This document shows, in pieces, positions 14,943 through 15,878 of a stretch of DNA of 15,878 nt. Positions within the stretch are counted from its first letter, which is position 1. Every line of letters starts with the position of its first letter. The translations under genes were made by a program, and so were the position numbers. Source of the DNA: CAIKMD01 sp036490955. GTDB taxonomy: Bacteria; Pseudomonadota; Alphaproteobacteria; ATCC43930; CGMCC-115725. The stretch is taken from contig DASXCX010000300.1 in NCBI GenBank assembly GCA_036490955.1, forward strand, positions 1 to 15,878, given 5' to 3'. The notes beneath the pieces are model-generated. The model was not told the DNA's origin and made no database searches. It was given only the letters and a program-made list of their open reading frames with translations.

Positions 14943-15652
14943 GCGAGGCATTGCTCGCAGTCAAAGGATTGCGTGCCGGCTATGGCGCCGCGCCGGTGCT
15001 ATTCGATATCGGCTTCGAGGTGGCGCGCGGCGAAATCGTCGCGTTGGTCGGCTCGAACGGTGCCGGCAAGACGACTTTGCTGCGTGCGATCTCGCGCCTG
15101 ATCGATGCGCAAGGCACGATCACGTTCGCCGGTCACGATCTGATGGCGCTGACGCCGGAGCAGGTTTTTGCGCGAGGCCTGGTTCAAGTGCCGGAAGGGC
15201 GGCAACTTTTTCCGCGCATGTCGGTCGAAGAGAATTTGCTCATGGGCGGCTATCGCCGTCCCCAAGCCGAGTTGGCGGCGAGCTTCGAGCGCATCTATCA
15301 AATCTTTCCGATCCTCGCCGAGCGGCGGCGTCAATGGGCCGGCGACCTCTCGGGCGGCGAGCAACAGATGTGTGCGATGGCGCGCGCATTGATGGCCGAT
15401 CCAAAGCTACTCATCGTCGACGAAATGAGCCTCGGTTTGGCGCCGGTGGTGGTCGATCATCTGCTGATGGTGCTTGCCGCGATCCGTGAGATCGGGGTCA
15501 CGGTACTGCTTGTCGAGCAGGATGTGTTTGCCGCGTTCAGCGTCGCTGACCGCGGCTACGTGCTGGAGACGGGCCGGATCGTGCAGGAAGGCCGAGTCGC
15601 TGATTTGGAGCGCGATCCGGCCCTTCGTCGGGCCTATCTTGGTGTTGATTAA
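14939..15652 (+). CDS. livF: LivF-type ATPase of HAAT ABC importer
   Basis: A 237-residue cytosolic ABC ATPase and the last gene of the importer operon. Its ATG overlaps the LivG-type stop by ATGA (14939-14942). Walker A is GSNGAGKTT (38-46), the Q-loop region LVQVPEGRQLFPRMSVEENL has the PEGR typical of LivF, the signature is LSGGEQQMCAMARAL (137-151) and Walker B LLIVDE (157-162), followed by MSLGLAP where PSLGLAP is more common. The switch region reads LLVEQDVFAAFSVADRGYVLETG. All catalytic residues are present. An AT-rich stretch follows the stop. Confidence 0.95.
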   Translation: MSEALLAVKGLRAGYGAAPVLFDIGFEVARGEIVALVGSNGAGKTTLLRAISRLIDAQGTITFAGHDLMALTPEQVFARGLVQVPEGRQLFPRMSVEENLLMGGYRRPQAELAASFERIYQIFPILAERRRQWAGDLSGGEQQMCAMARALMADPKLLIVDEMSLGLAPVVVDHLLMVLAAIREIGVTVLLVEQDVFAAFSVADRGYVLETGRIVQEGRVADLERDPALRRAYLGVD

Positions 15653-15678
15653 GTATCTGAAATTTATTATTTATTTCT

Positions 15679-15706
15679 GGAACCGTTAGGGGTGGGAACG
15701 GAATCC
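15679..15706 (+). other. Weak hairpin after the importer operon
   Basis: CCGTT (15683-15687) pairs with AACGG (15697-15701) around a nine-base loop, and GGA (15679-15681) can add three pairs with TCC (15704-15706) across a small internal loop. It lies between the last importer gene and dxr. There is no T-run after it, so termination is doubtful. It ends four bases before the TATAAT at 15710. Confidence 0.2.
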
Positions 15707-15709
15707 TCG

Positions 15710-15715
15710 TATAAT
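15710..15715 (+). promoter_or_regulatory. Possible -10 box for dxr
   Basis: A perfect TATAAT lies 25 bases before the preferred dxr start. It stands out in this GC-rich DNA and follows an AT-rich gap. No good -35 hexamer is seen at 16-18 bases upstream (the sequence there is TTAGGG/TAGGGG), so the promoter is plausible but incomplete. Confidence 0.3.
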
Positions 15716-15740
15716 GCCATTAAAGGGGCAGGAGTTGAGT

Positions 15741-15878
15741 TTGAAACGGCGTGTCACCATTCTGGGATCGACCGGGTCGATCGGCTGCAACACGGCGGAA
15801 CTGCTGGCGGCCGACCGCGAATCTTATGCGGTCGAGGCGCTGGTCGCGCAGCGCAATGTGGCGCGTCTCGCCCAACAG
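15741..15878 (+). CDS. dxr: 1-deoxy-D-xylulose-5-phosphate reductoisomerase, 5' part only
   Basis: The first 46 codons are present; the gene runs off the right edge. The protein begins (M)KRRVTILGSTGSIGCNTAEL, which matches the start of DXR/IspC, including the NADPH-binding GSTGSIG loop. It converts DXP to MEP, the committed step of non-mevalonate isoprenoid synthesis, in the cytosol. The TTG at 15741 is preferred because GGAG (15731-15734) lies six bases upstream and the resulting N-terminus has the length of E. coli DXR. A TTG at 15735 and an ATG at 15714 in the same frame are alternatives; the latter would add nine residues and would overlap the possible -10 box. In many alphaproteobacteria dxr follows uppS and cdsA; here an ABC operon precedes it. 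Confidence 0.88.
   Translation, partial: MKRRVTILGSTGSIGCNTAELLAADRESYAVEALVAQRNVARLAQQ

Noticed and set aside
15679..15715. EcfG-type promoter before dxr (GGAAC occurs at 15679 and 15695)
   Set aside because: No CGTT lies 16-17 bases after either GGAAC.
1..15878. Mobile element, phage, CRISPR, toxin-antitoxin or biosynthetic cluster
   Set aside because: No transposase, integrase, terminal repeat, spaced repeat array, small toxin pair or synthase domain was seen on either strand.

Overview
The window is GC-rich, densely coding bacterial DNA. Gene families, operon style and protein composition suggest an alphaproteobacterium, probably of the Hyphomicrobiales or Rhodospirillales type. That placement is inferred from impression, not from a marker gene. 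No rRNA, tRNA, CRISPR array, insertion sequence or phage gene was seen. No gene-free stretch exceeds about 185 bases.

Layout, left to right. (1) 50-3156 (+): a tight three-gene drug-efflux operon made of a MarR-type repressor, an EmrA/HlyD-type membrane fusion protein and an EmrB/DHA2-type MFS pump. (2) 3165-3584 (-): a small acidic protein of unknown function, convergent with the pump gene. (3) 3769-5643 (+): a CLC-family anion channel or transporter with C-terminal CBS domains. Its leader holds a hairpin, a repeated Shine-Dalgarno unit and a possible stress-sigma promoter. It ends in a strong hairpin shared with the convergent next gene. (4) 5647-6087 (-): a GlcG/HbpS (DUF336) protein, divergent from the next pair. 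(5) 6171-8971 (+): a 4,5-dihydroxyphthalate-decarboxylase-like protein, then an exported sorbosone-dehydrogenase-like beta-propeller protein. The propeller gene is cut near its 3' end and runs directly into a Nudix hydrolase gene that has lost its 5' part. This looks like the scar of a deletion or rearrangement. (6) 8968-11043 (-): a bifunctional enoyl-CoA hydratase / 3-hydroxyacyl-CoA dehydrogenase. (7) 11147-15652 (+), divergent from it: a complete branched-chain-amino-acid-type (HAAT/Liv) ABC importer with one binding protein, two permeases and two ATPases. (8) 15741-end (+): the 5' end of dxr, of the MEP isoprenoid pathway.

How the parts may work together: blocks 1, 3 and 8 look like independent housekeeping or stress functions. 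Blocks 5 to 7 look catabolic. A Liv-type importer facing a beta-oxidation-type enzyme across a short divergent promoter region suggests uptake of a carboxylic acid or amino acid that is degraded as a CoA thioester, but the substrate cannot be read from the sequence.

I did not find a convincing wholly new multi-gene system. The points most worth a second look are the sorbosone-dehydrogenase/Nudix junction, the structured leader of the CLC gene, the altered ion-path motifs of the CLC protein, and the perfect 17-bp palindrome between the hydratase/dehydrogenase gene and the transporter operon.
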